Assembly (NCBI GenBank): GCA_027563935.2
Contig: CM050446.2
Coordinates: forward strand, 128,806,499-128,870,498
Direction of reading: 5' to 3'
DNA: 64,000 nucleotides
From: Costus lasius
Lineage: Eukaryota; Streptophyta; Magnoliopsida; Zingiberales; Costaceae
The position numbers and the translations under genes are program-made. The notes below the pieces were generated by a model. That model had not been told where the DNA came from and did no database searches. It saw only the letters and a program-made list of their open reading frames with translations. Positions 52,410-63,244 of this stretch are shown one piece after another (the first letter of the stretch is position 1; every line of letters begins with the position of its first letter).

Positions 52410-53303
52410 ATGTGATGTTATGAAGATTCAGTTGATCATATATTTTTCAAATGTGAATTTGTGATGCAAATTTGAGATATTTTGAAGCACTTCTATCATA
52501 TAATAATGGTGTCAAAACTTGTTTAGAAAGCTAGTAATTAAATTTTTGAAAGGCATAGCTCTTCTAGATACTTACCATCTTTAATTATTCTTATCTATTG
52601 ACATTTTTAAAAGTTTAGAAATTATAGATTATTCAACAAGAGTAATCTCGACTGCCTCATGAAAATCATGAGGAATGCAATAGTTGACCTCTGTGATACG
52701 ATTGAAATCACAGATTCTAAGGGATGCCTCATGGAAAATCTTTTGTCAAGTTACCAGTGATTTGGAGAGGCCCAAAAGCTGGTTGGATCAAGATTAACAC
52801 TGATAAAGCATGGGATATCTCAATTGAGGATGTTTAAATTGGTTATCTTATAAAGAAAACAAAGAGTAAATGCATCCAAGCAGTTGCACTACACACTCAA
52901 GCATTGTCAACTTTATGTGTGGAGATGATGGCCATTAGGAGTGCTTTTCATCATTTATGTTGCAGCCATCATCATTCAAAAGAATTGTAATTGAAACTGA
53001 TTATGAACTAGCTATCAAACTAGTCAAAGAGAATAATGTTGAGATAGAGCCACAAGTCAAAAACATACAAAAGGAAATCGTATTCTCGACCTCAAAGTTC
53101 AACAATATAATCTTTGAACATATCTTAAGAAGACTAATAGCACCGATCATTTGTTAGCTAGTTATGCTACATATTCTAAATTTTGTAATAGTTAGCTTGA
53201 AAAATAGTCTGATGATTTGGCTCATATTTTGCAACTGGATGTAATGTTTCTAACCATTTAATAAAATCTTCTTTTGCAAAAAGAAAAAAGAAAAAAGAAA
53301 AGT
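52410..53303 (+). mobile_element. LINE 3' fragment on the plus strand
   Basis: DSVDHIFFKCEFVMQI (RT-associated zinc-binding region) near 52420 is followed by a plant-type RNase H. That begins VIWRGPKAGWIKINTDKAWD at about 52760 and includes ALSTLCVEMMAIRSAFHHL and IETDYELAIKLV. Stops break the frame. The end ttaataaaatcttcttttgc plus an A-rich tail (53280-53303) is a typical plant LINE 3' end. No target duplication was found, so the 5' border is approximate. Confidence 0.82.
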
Positions 53304-53694
53304 TCGATATCATCTTTAGAACCTATACAAAGCATAGTTAGATATGTGATTAGACAAAACAACTATGTATATACATAGTAATAATAAGTTAATTTTATTG
53401 TTGCTTGTATGATAAATTATTCATTTCACCTCTTATACTGTAAGAGCTTGAGTGGCCTTCTTCATTGTCCTCTCAGACATCCGGACTTTTGCTTAGTTTT
53501 CTGTTGATAAGCTTGCGCCGACCCAACGTGTCCTCAACAGCGACAGCATTCTTCATCCATGTCAACGATCACGGATAAATACTGATGAATAATGAATGCA
53601 CGGACAACATCACAATAGAGGAATTTAATGTGGCATTGCCACGTCTGTCAACCCCTTATCTCAAGACCGGTGTGGTCTAAAATTAAACCCATCA
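53304..53694. other. Upstream region of the NLR gene
   Basis: The first part is AT-rich and unassigned. From about 53440 composition becomes balanced, and the motif tgtcaac, whose reverse contains the TTGAC core bound by WRKY factors, occurs near 53555 and 53646. These cores are short and may be chance. Confidence 0.4.
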
Positions 53695-53753
53695 TATAAA
53701 TTTGGTGGACGTCTCTCCGTTTCGATAAGATGTCTGTCTTTCGATTTCATTAA
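53695..53753 (+). promoter_or_regulatory. Putative TATA box and short upstream reading frame of the NLR
   Basis: TATAAA at 53695-53700 lies 110 bp before the NLR start. An ATG at 53730 opens a seven-codon frame ending TAA at 53751-53753, which may lie in the leader if transcription starts about 30 bp after the TATA box. A short upstream frame could lower translation of the NLR. Confidence 0.5.
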
Positions 53754-53809
53754 GCATTAGCGAAGAGCTGAATCCCTTTGTTTTTGCCAAAAAGCAATCC
53801 AAGAGGAAA

Positions 53810-56800
53810 ATGGACATCGTGCTGAATCCCATCGTCTCCAGCCTTCTCGATAAGTTGGTCGGCTTGGCTAGTGAAGAGCTACGCTCTATCTTGGGCGTCC
53901 ACGAAGAGGTCCAGAAGCTCCGTGACACGCTGCGTTCGATCCAAGCTGTCCTCAACGATGCTGAACGGCGGCAGATTGCTGAGCAGGGTGTAAAAAATTG
54001 GCTGAGCAACCTCAGGGACATCATGTACGACGCAGACGACATCCTTGACGAGTATCGGATCATCGCTGACGAGCAGGCTACAGAGGACCCCTCAGGCCGC
54101 CGGCGCTATAGCCCCTACTCGATCCGCCCAACCACTGTCCTGTTCTATCGAAGGATCGGCGTCGAAATCAAGGGTCTCAATAAGAGGCTGGAAAAGATCT
54201 CGGCAGACAAGTCCAACTTTGATCTCAGGGTGTCCGACAGGCAAAGAGAGGTAGGAATTCGAGTACGTCGTGAGACCTCCTCGGGAGTGGAACCTGATAT
54301 TGTTGGGGAAGCAATTGAAAAGAACACCAGAGATCTGATTGATTTGCTGATAAACAAGGAAGAGAATGCAAATTCTAACGTGATCCTTCTTGCTATCGTG
54401 GGACTTGGCGGTATTGGCAAGACGACCCTGGCTCAGAAGATATTCAACGATGACAAAATCAAGTTCTCCTTCAAAATGATATGGGTGTGTGTGTCCCAAG
54501 AGTTTGTAGAGACGGATATTCTAAAGGAGATTATTTTAAGAGCGGGAGGAACTCCGGGTGAAGCTCGGAGCAAAGCGCTGCTTGAGGAGATAGTGGTGAA
54601 TCTCTTGAAAGACGTTAAGTTCTTCCTTGTGCTGGATGATGTTTGGGATGCAAAAATCTGGGAGGACTGGTTGCGCAAGCCTTTGCAAGTTGGTGCAGCT
54701 GGGAGTAGGGTACTGATCACCACGCGTAACAAAGGGGTTGCAGATCGAATGAAGGCGAAGCATATTCACTATATGGATGCATTGTCTTCGGACGATTCTT
54801 GGTTACTCCTGCGCAAAAAAGTCACCAAGAACGCAGTGGAGGAAAGAGACGTCGAAAGCTTCAAGGATGTTGGGATGAGGATTGTGGAGAAATGCCAAGG
54901 GCTTCCCTTAGCCATCACCACTATAGGAGGAGTCCTATGTGGAAAGCTCAGTAAGTGGGAATGGGAACGAGTTGAACGCAATTCGACATGGTCGCAGGAA
55001 GGGCTTCCAGAAGGAGTCCATCAAGCTTTATACTTGAGCTACCAAGATTTGCCGTCGAACCTCAAGCAATGCTTTCTTCATTGTTCTTTATTTCGCGAAG
55101 ATTCTGAACTTAAAAGAGAAGATCTCGTACAGTTATGGGTGGCAGAGGGTTTTGTGGTCAAAGTAGAAAGAGAAGAGTATCCCTCGCTGGAGGAAATTGC
55201 ACAAGGCTACTTTGACGAGTTAATACAAAGAAGCCTTCTGCAGGGTTGGGGCTACGGGTTTAGCTATTGCAAGATACACGACTTGTTGAGGTCGCTATCT
55301 CATTTCTTGGCAAGAGGCGAGAACTCGGTCATCAATGATATTAGTAAAGGGCTGCCAAGTACTATAGACGATGACCCCATAAGGCTGCGTCGGTTATCCA
55401 TTGTTGACCCCGAGTTGGAGGATATCAAACCTTTCCTGCCTTCGCATTCGACCCAAAGGCACAAGTCAGTGAGGACATTGTTACTAAAAAATGTATCTTT
55501 GGATGACCAGGGCGTAGACAATTGCTTCAGAAACTTTCAGCGTCTTAGAGTTGTTCATCTTGGTTCTACAAGGATCCGCTCTTTACCACAGTCTGTTGGC
55601 AATCTATTACACTTGAGGTACCTAAATATCTCCTATTGTTCTAAACTGAAGTCACTTCCAGAAAGCATAGCGAGCTTACAAAATTTGCAATTTTTGTTCC
55701 TCCAAGGATGCAATAACTTACACACCGTCCCTAAGGGGGTGGTACAACTCCGCAATCTAAGGACACTGAATCTTTTAGATGTGCCACTAAAGGAATTACC
55801 GTCAGGAATAGCTAGGTTGGAGCATCTAAACGTACTCAAAGGAGCTGCAATTTGCAGCAGTGTTAGTAATAATAGTAGTAGCTCATGCTCATTGGAAGAA
55901 ATATGCCAGCTTCGCAAGCTTAGAGAGCTCTCCATTGTTTTGAAGACAAGTGCAAGATCCAATCCAGATGTGAATGGGTTAAACACATCATTGATTCCCA
56001 TGAAGTACCTTCTGGACCTAGAATTGTCGTGCACTGACGACAGGTTTGATGGCCAAGATATAAATGACAACATATTTGATGGGCCACTTCATCCACCATC
56101 GTGTGTCCTCCAAATTAAAATTTATAATTTCTTTGGCCATCAATTTCCACAGTGGTTAATGTCCAACAGTATCGGTTCGCTCCTTCCTAACTTAAAAAAA
56201 TTAGTACTTTGTATATGTGGCAGTTGCTCGCAACTTCCGCCCTTGGGGAAACTGCCGAATTTGGAATGGCTGGATCTAGAAGACTTACATGCCGTAAACA
56301 ATATTGGTAATAAATTTTTTGGATACGAGGAGGCTTTAACAAGTGATGGACTTGCACATGAGAGCGGAGGATCACAAAATGCATCATCTTCTCCAGTGTT
56401 GTTCCCTCGTCTAAAGCAGCTTAGTTTTCGACGGTTGTCTAACCTTGAGGCATGGGACTGGGTGCCAGAGGTTGGAGGGACACTGGCCATGCCGCAGTTG
56501 AAGGATCTAGTAGTTGAAGGTTGCCCCAAGTTGTTGTCCCTGCCAGAGGGGCTGACACGTCAAGCCATCTCCCTGACTTGTTTGTACATCAGAGGTATGA
56601 ATATTAATTTCGTCAACGGGATTCCTTCGCTCAAAAAGTTGTGGATACACCTCAACAAAGAGGAAAACCTCTCTCTACTAGACCGCTTAGTGCGATGCTT
56701 AAAATACTTCACATCGCTTCAGACACTAATATTGATATGTGAAGATAAACAACCACTCTACATGTGCTTGCAAGATGGCGAATATTGGCCGATAATCAGT

Positions 56801-56890
56801 CACTTTCCTGTTGTTGACATTAGAGATCACAAAGGCAATTACATCACCTACATCAAACATTCCTCTATTTTTCAAACCAACATTATTTGA
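53810..56890 (+). CDS. CC-NB-LRR (CNL) intracellular immune receptor
   Basis: An intact, intronless gene of 1026 codons, typical for this family. These receptors detect pathogen effectors inside the cell and switch between ADP- and ATP-bound states. The coiled-coil (Rx-N type) domain is residues 1-150, with an EDVID-like motif YDADDILDEY at 73-82. The NB-ARC domain has a P-loop GLGGIGKTT at 198-206, RNBS-A with MIWVCVSQEF, kinase-2 LVLDDVWD at 273-280, RNBS-B GSRVLITTR at 298-306, GLPLAI at 364-369 and RNBS-D CFLHCSLF at 421-428. The MHD motif reads IHD at 489-491. LRRs run from about 555 to the end, for example LRVVHLGSTRIRSLPQSVGN. The start follows a clean upstream stop region, and no lesion is seen. 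Recognised pathogen unknown. Confidence 0.95.
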   Translation: MDIVLNPIVSSLLDKLVGLASEELRSILGVHEEVQKLRDTLRSIQAVLNDAERRQIAEQGVKNWLSNLRDIMYDADDILDEYRIIADEQATEDPSGRRRYSPYSIRPTTVLFYRRIGVEIKGLNKRLEKISADKSNFDLRVSDRQREVGIRVRRETSSGVEPDIVGEAIEKNTRDLIDLLINKEENANSNVILLAIVGLGGIGKTTLAQKIFNDDKIKFSFKMIWVCVSQEFVETDILKEIILRAGGTPGEARSKALLEEIVVNLLKDVKFFLVLDDVWDAKIWEDWLRKPLQVGAAGSRVLITTRNKGVADRMKAKHIHYMDALSSDDSWLLLRKKVTKNAVEERDVESFKDVGMRIVEKCQGLPLAITTIGGVLCGKLSKWEWERVERNSTWSQEGLPEGVHQALYLSYQDLPSNLKQCFLHCSLFREDSELKREDLVQLWVAEGFVVKVEREEYPSLEEIAQGYFDELIQRSLLQGWGYGFSYCKIHDLLRSLSHFLARGENSVINDISKGLPSTIDDDPIRLRRLSIVDPELEDIKPFLPSHSTQRHKSVRTLLLKNVSLDDQGVDNCFRNFQRLRVVHLGSTRIRSLPQSVGNLLHLRYLNISYCSKLKSLPESIASLQNLQFLFLQGCNNLHTVPKGVVQLRNLRTLNLLDVPLKELPSGIARLEHLNVLKGAAICSSVSNNSSSSCSLEEICQLRKLRELSIVLKTSARSNPDVNGLNTSLIPMKYLLDLELSCTDDRFDGQDINDNIFDGPLHPPSCVLQIKIYNFFGHQFPQWLMSNSIGSLLPNLKKLVLCICGSCSQLPPLGKLPNLEWLDLEDLHAVNNIGNKFFGYEEALTSDGLAHESGGSQNASSSPVLFPRLKQLSFRRLSNLEAWDWVPEVGGTLAMPQLKDLVVEGCPKLLSLPEGLTRQAISLTCLYIRGMNINFVNGIPSLKKLWIHLNKEENLSLLDRLVRCLKYFTSLQTLILICEDKQPLYMCLQDGEYWPIISHFPVVDIRDHKGNYITYIKHSSIFQTNII

Positions 56891-57110
56891 TGGCCATATG
56901 AGACGAGTGGAGGAGTTTATCAGGTTCCATACATCTCGTAACACTACGCATTGCCTCAATAATTTTTATTTGATCATATTGCATGATAAATGTAGATGGA
57001 TGAGTTTGACTATAATATGTGCATGACAAGTGTTTTCTTTTTAAATTTAGTGGTATATTAATAAATATACACATCTGGATCATGAGTACAGAAAAAACAA
57101 GAATTAGAAA
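56891..57110. other. Downstream region of the NLR gene
   Basis: Presumed 3' untranslated region and flank. AT-rich with no clear plant polyadenylation signal singled out and no other gene. Confidence 0.4.
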
Positions 57111-58500
57111 CTGACTTTCTTCCTCATGCATAGCCTTGAGCAAAATTATATAGAAAAGTGGAGAGAGAGAGGAAGAAAAAGGAGAAAATTGCAAAATAGA
57201 TAGTATATTTTGTGCTAGTAGGCAAGTAATTATTCCTTTGCATGTGATCTTATCCTTATTACTTTAAATTCACGAGAAATTATTTTTTTGTCTTATTGTC
57301 TATAAATTTATTCATGAATATCTCAAATTTGATCGATTGAAACCTAAGAAGAATATTTCCTTCTATATAGTTATATTATGAAAACTCAAATGTTGTAAAT
57401 CTAACCTTTTTATACACAAGTTATCCTAACTTTGATTTACACATTTATTTCATATGAAATCTTATTCATTGTAAAGTAAAATATGTTCCCTTTGAGTCTA
57501 GCATTGTGTAATTATTGTACATGTATCTCATAAATTGGATCAAATAAAGTTGACCTGGAGATTTTTCTTTTATTGCATTAGGGCTTCTAACATCTAGAAA
57601 GTGAATAATTCATATCATTATTATCAAAATCTGAATATGTTAACCAATTATTTTCTTATGATATAGACATAATTATCTATTAGTGTTACCTTTATTTACA
57701 CATTTATTTCATATAAAATATGTTTCATTGTAAAGTAAAATATGTTTCCTTTGAATCTAGCATTGTGTAATTATTGTACATATATCTCAAAAATTGAATC
57801 AAATCTATTGACACTGGAGATTTGCAATATGCTTTTATTGCATTAGGGTTTCTAACCTCTACAAAGTGAATAATTCATATCATTATTATCTAAATCTCAA
57901 TATGCTAACCAATTATTTTCTAATAATATAGATTTAATTATCTAAAATTAGAGTCTCTTCGTATTTTGGATTAGTAATGAACCTATTAGTATTGCTTACA
58001 CCAAATCTTATTGTAATCAACTCCATTTTATAAAAAAAAACTTATTTTTTCTAGAATTAGATACATAATCATTTATTTTAACAAAGATATCACGCAAAAT
58101 AATATTATATAAGGTAAAAGAAACTCATGTCAATCAAACTCTAAATTTTCAAATTCTCTGTTCAAGGATTATACATATGTATGCTTGCGTGAATAGTCTA
58201 CTACCTTTATCCCATTTATATATACATCCCTTCCAATTGGAAATGGATATAGCAGCACTTCTCTTGATATGTAAACCTTATGTGTTCACCCTCCATGAGT
58301 TTTAGATTCATGTTTTGATGGATTCGTTGTATATCATGAATGAATGTTATGTTATTTGCTTGTAAATGTAATTAATACTAGTGGACATAACTTTGTGATC
58401 CCAAAAGAGGGAGTATGGATAGCTAGGAAATTGTGCTATATGGAACAAAGGGACACCACTTAATAGTAGGAGCTGCATCTTGAATTAATGAGAAATTCCT
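57110..58500 (+). repeat. Old LTR-like repeat, related to 41080-42360
   Basis: Shares the order of the gagaaag-rich start, ggcaagta and the ggaacaaagggacaccac part with the 41-42 kb repeat. A stretch with gtaaagtaaaatatgtt is itself duplicated inside at about 57470 and 57730, spacing about 260 bp. Non-coding. Confidence 0.5.
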
Positions 58501-58936
58501 CTAAAGATAGATGATAAACCAAGTGTAATACAAAACAAAGTAGAATACTTAAAAAATGGAGGTGATACAGCGCGAGGAGCAAGTAGCGCTTATAAGACTT
58601 AGTAGTCTAGTGTCACAGTGCTAAAAGCTTCTTAACACATTGTTCACAAGTGCAGGGACGTATCAAAGTAATAAAAATATTGATCTCACAAAGACTCCAG
58701 AATTAAGTATTGAATTAATCATACTAACATATAAGGAGTTGATCACAACAACTAGAGACTATAAAAATCATGAGAAAGGTGTGTGAGTGTGTGGCCATTG
58801 GGAGATAACCCTTGAAATAAAATCCTCAAAAGATAGTTCTTGGTGATAAAGCCCTTAGCAAAGCAAAAAAAAAAAAAAAAAAAAAGCTCTTGAGAGATAA
58901 TCTTCATGATAAAGTCTAAAGAGAAAACCCTTAAAG
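58501..58936. other. Low-complexity sequence with A run
   Basis: Contains a run of about 20 A near 58865-58885 between short phrases of the type gataaagccctt. No gene. Confidence 0.5.
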
Positions 58937-59287
58937 AAAGCCTTTAATAAAAAGGCCTTTGGAGATAGCACTATGGTACACTAAGTCTTGCCTAACCATG
59001 AGATTCTAAATCACTAGAAGAATTAGTCCAATAAGCTTGAACCACTAAAAAAGATACTCATAAGAACATATATTCTTAATAGCATAAACTATCTAATTTA
59101 TAGCTAAACAAAACAATTCAGCTTCCTTGGCCAATTTTCTAGAAGCTCCATGAAGAGAATATAACTAGGAAGCATAAATGGTCTAAGGATAAGAGATCAA
59201 GTATCACAAAATAGAGAATCACTCGGATACACTAAGTATAAATACTACAAACCCTACGTAGTTCAAGTAAGCCATTTGTAGTTCAAG
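58937..59287 (+). repeat. 351-bp direct repeat, left copy
   Basis: Nearly identical to 60928-61278 and exactly the same length, starting aaagcctttaataaaaagg and ending gccatttgtagttcaag. The ends are not TG...CA, so these are not ordinary LTRs. Confidence 0.9.
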
Positions 59288-59913
59288 CAAATCTAGTTGA
59301 CAATTTAAGGGATGAAAGCCCAAGTGTTGATCTCAGCCATCGGATTCTGTTTGAAGTAATCCAGATCGTTGGATCTGATGCGATCGTGACCGTTGGTTTG
59401 ACTGGCTGAATCTGAGTCGTCCGATCTTTTCCATGTCTCTCTCGACGACGGCGGTGGCGTTCGAAGATTAGGGTTCGCCTCCGCTCGCTGCTCGCCGCAC
59501 CTTCGTCCAATCGCTTCTGGGAGTAGCTTCTATATGTCGAGGGCGACTTGTGGTCAGAGTTTGGAGCCTTCCAGTGGAGTGTTGGCGGCGAATCGAAGAT
59601 TTAAGCGGAAACAAGGTTGCCAGTGATTTTTGTTCGATTTCGGAGATCTGGCCATTAGATGGCTGTATCGTTTAGGCTGTAGGTTCGCCGGCGTAAGGAG
59701 AGCTTACAGTCATGATTTTAGCTAGATCCAATGGTCGGATCCCGAGTTCTTACAGTGAAAGCTTCGGCGGATGAAGACAGCTCCGATGTGATGCTTTGGT
59801 GCGAGCGCATGCAAAATTTTTAGCAAATTAAACCCGTGCAATCTTGGCACAGTAGCGCCGATCAAAGGAGAACAATGTGCAATCTTAGCACGGTTCTTAA
59901 AATAGATTTATGG
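59288..59913. other. GC-balanced segment without supported gene
   Basis: Similar in style to the GC-rich islands elsewhere; short open frames only. Confidence 0.4.
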
Positions 59914-60180
59914 CATAAAACGCCGAGCAAGTTTCTTCCATCTTCAATCCCTAGCTACAAAAAGCGTCACCGGGTCTAACCGAATAATGGCATAAAACGC
60001 CGAGCAAATTTCTTCCATCTTCAATCTCTAGCTACAAAGAGCGTCACCGGGTCTAACCTAATAACGGCATAAAACGCCGAGCAAGTTTCTTCCATCTTTA
60101 ATCCCTAGCTACAAAGAGCGTCACCAGGTCTAGCCTAATAACAACATAAAATACCGAGCAAGTTTCTTCCATCTTCAATT
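59914..60180 (+). repeat. 77-bp tandem repeat, about 3.5 units
   Basis: cataaaacgccgagcaagtt or close variants start at 59914, 59991, 60068 and 60145, an exact 77-bp period. Units share gcgtcaccgggtctaacc. Confidence 0.93.
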
Positions 60181-60927
60181 GTCTCCTCTTGCTGCTCTCC
60201 TTTTTGGTGTTGCCGAGCACTTCCCTCTTTTCTCTATATATATATTTTTTTGCTTCTTCACTCATCAAAAGTCTTCCTTTTAATGCCGCCACTCCTTTTT
60301 TTTTTGGCTTTTCTTTTCTTTGTTTGCCGAAGACTCCCCTCAATTTTTTTTATGCCACTCTCTCTAGCCCCAATGCCTTCAGCTGCCACCTCTTGCTGTC
60401 CTTTGCTTTTTTTTTTTTTTTTTGCTGCCGAGACTAGAGCACTCCTCTCTTTTTATTAATTCTTTGGTCAACCCTTACCATAGTTCAATTTGCTTTCTTG
60501 CCCTTTTCGAATTCACGGTTCCAAATTTCATTTTCTCACATTCCTTTTATTTCCTCTCCCAAATCTTCCATTGTAATTGATTTACTTTAATTGATTTTCT
60601 CTCCCTTTTTAGTTATCATGCATAATTGGAGAGTCCAAATTTGGATTTGTTTACCTCAATTCGTTTCCTTTTTTTTTAAAAAAAATCTGTCTTTTTGATC
60701 AGTGGTTACATTGCACCTTCTCTTTTTTTATTTGGATCCTCTCAATTCAATTTTTTATTTGGATGAAAAATTATTTTTTCCTTCTTTGTTTATTTTCTAG
60801 TCATGGCATGAATTTAGTCCATATTTCTTTATATGACTTTGAATGTGTTTCCAATTTTTAGTCAGTCAAAATTAATTTTGACTCCATTCTTTGGTGTGCA
60901 CCGTGGATGAAAATTAATGGTTCAACA
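60181..60927 (+). repeat. T-rich dispersed repeat family, copy 3
   Basis: Pyrimidine-rich, with ctgccgag phrases, ending gtcaaaattaattttgact and aattaatggttcaac. Related to 37300-38120 and 43290-44490. Short open frames (60189-60459) are low-complexity. Confidence 0.55.
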
Positions 60928-61278
60928 AAAGCCTTTAATAAAAAGGTCTTTGGAGATAGCACTATGTTACACTAAGTCTTTCCTAACCATGAGATTCTAA
61001 ATCACTAGAAGAATTAGTCCAATAAGCTTGAACCACTAAAAAAGATAGTCATAAGAACATATATTCTTAATAGCATAAACTATCTAATTTATAGCTAAAC
61101 AAAACAATTAAGCTTCCTTGGCTGATTTTCTAGAAGCTCCATGAAGAGAATATAACTAGGAAGCATAAATGGTCTAAGGATATGAGATCAAGTATCACAA
61201 AATAGAGAATCACTCGGATATACTGAGTATAAATACTACAAACCCTACGTAGTTCAAGTAAGCCATTTGTAGTTCAAG
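60928..61278 (+). repeat. 351-bp direct repeat, right copy
   Basis: Partner of 58937-59287; continues into duplicated block D copy 2. Confidence 0.9.
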
Positions 61279-62845
61279 TAAGCTATTTGTTATTAAAAAC
61301 TGTCACATAATTTCCACATACATAATTTCCACATTTGTTATTAAATCCTTTGGGACCTTTTTTTTCATTTTTGTTATAGGTATCCTATAGACAAAAATGA
61401 AATGAGTTCTAGAGGTTGATCCATCTAAAGCATAATTGGCTAAGCCAAATTTGGGTATTTATCCACTAATAGCAATAATTGATCTACATACAATACTCTT
61501 ATTGATAATTAGAAAACTTTTTGAGTCTCAATAATTAATTTAATTTTAATTGGTCTTTGTCGATGAGTTTTGTGAATACTAAATGAGGAGAGAAGGAGAA
61601 ATACAATAAGTCATTCTTCTTCTTCTTATAGGCCTAGAATACCAAGATAAGAAAGAACATCAAGTGTTATCATTGTGAAATGATAGATCACATCACTAAA
61701 TGCAATAGAAATTTGAAAAAAGAGTAAAGACAAGAGTAGAAAGGAGATTGCTAGAATGAAGATGACACATGAAAAATTAATAGAGTTTTAGAAGAGCTTG
61801 TTCTCTTCTATAACAAAGACAATGTCAATCTTTCTAGTGACACTTGTAGTCATATGATTGATAGTGGCTCATCTAGAGAGAGAGAGAGAGACAAAGAGAG
61901 AGCTTTTCTTTACTTACATTACTCAAAAGAGTGGCATTGTGCAAATGAGAAGTGATGTAGTGGAAGAAGTTATTATAATTAGGTATATTTATATTGCGAC
62001 CAACCAAGCTACTAAGTTACCATTGAAGATCATGTAACAAATTCAAGATATCATGTTGAATAGATAAGTGTTAATAATATAGCTTTAGAATCCCATATGT
62101 CATATATTTGAGAGGTCATGATGAACTCTAGTAGATCACACCCTAATGAGGATGAATGTGGAAGATTTATTTTATGTATTATTTTTCACCATACAAATTG
62201 GACGTCATGTTTAAATTGGTTGACTCTCTTTTTTTGTTCAAATACTTTATCTCTAAAGAATCATGATATTGATTAATCTTATTTATGGATCCATTCATGA
62301 AATTTTAATATTTTAAAGAGATATTATGATTTATGAAAACTTGATGAAATCACCATTGAATTGATATTACTTATTTGATGGGTTTGTTATCATTGATTCA
62401 TAGTTACTTGTTGGCATATTTGCTTATTCTTTTTCTTCTAAATCAATTGCAGGTTTGCTTTGGGCTTCATGTCTTGTGGGTGATAAAAATAAAGTCAATG
62501 TCTTGAAGTTTGTATTTTAAACTTTTATAATGTTGTTTGCTTTGGGCTTCATGTCTTGTGGGTGATAAAAATAAAGTCAATGTCTTGAAGTTTGTATTTT
62601 AAACTTTTATAATGTTGTGTTAGATATGTGATGGTACTTATAAGATAATGCATGTATATTGTAACTTATGTGTTAGTACTTATGTGTTGGTTTGAATATA
62701 ATATATCAGTTTTATATTATGAAAAGAATCTTATTATTTGGATGAAAACTATAATTAATATATGGATTGTTTTACTTCATAGGTGATGATAGTATTATTA
62801 ATTAAATTAGTCGTGTTGAGCATATTCTTGTATAATATGTTTGTG
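61225..62845 (+). repeat. Duplicated block D, copy 2, with copia-like remnants
   Basis: Matches 44491-46110. A decayed zinc knuckle lies near 61665 and IDSGSS near 61857. An 82-bp tandem duplication at 62453-62616 (gtttgctttgggcttcatgt) is absent from copy 1. Non-functional. Confidence 0.72.
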
Positions 62846-63244
62846 GGATCAAAAAGTATTACATTAAAAATATAATATGACCATTTTCAAATTCACCTTA
62901 AATTAATAAGGCTTTTTGTTTAATAGGTTTTGACTTCCAATGAGCGCAAACACTCATTGTTAATTACCCATAGAATTAGGGAACCTTTGATTAAGAGATC
63001 TATACCATGAAATAAAAAACAACATAAGATTAAACAATATCATTCATGATTATTACAAAAATACATGATTCGACATGACACATTAAAGAAAAGAGAAAGC
63101 CTTCATTAATTTAGACAATTTGTATTTATCAAATGTTTAGCTTTGCAACAGTTTATTAAGTAATATCCGGCCTAAGCAACATAATGCCATATTGAGGTGC
63201 TACGTCTTGGTGATAAACATAGACGTACGCACCTCCCAAATAAT
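62838..63244 (+). repeat. Dispersed repeat R1, copy 2
   Basis: Matches 27716-28110 but lacks the 43-bp array. Ends at cacctcccaaataat, where the next element is inserted. Confidence 0.88.

Noticed and set aside
60189..60459. Membrane-like proteins from the T-rich segment
   Set aside because: Phe/Leu-rich translation comes from long T runs; no start or domain is supported.
58937..61278. Small LTR retrotransposon
   Set aside because: The 351-bp repeats do not start TG or end CA, no primer site or target duplication was found, and the right copy continues into another repeat.
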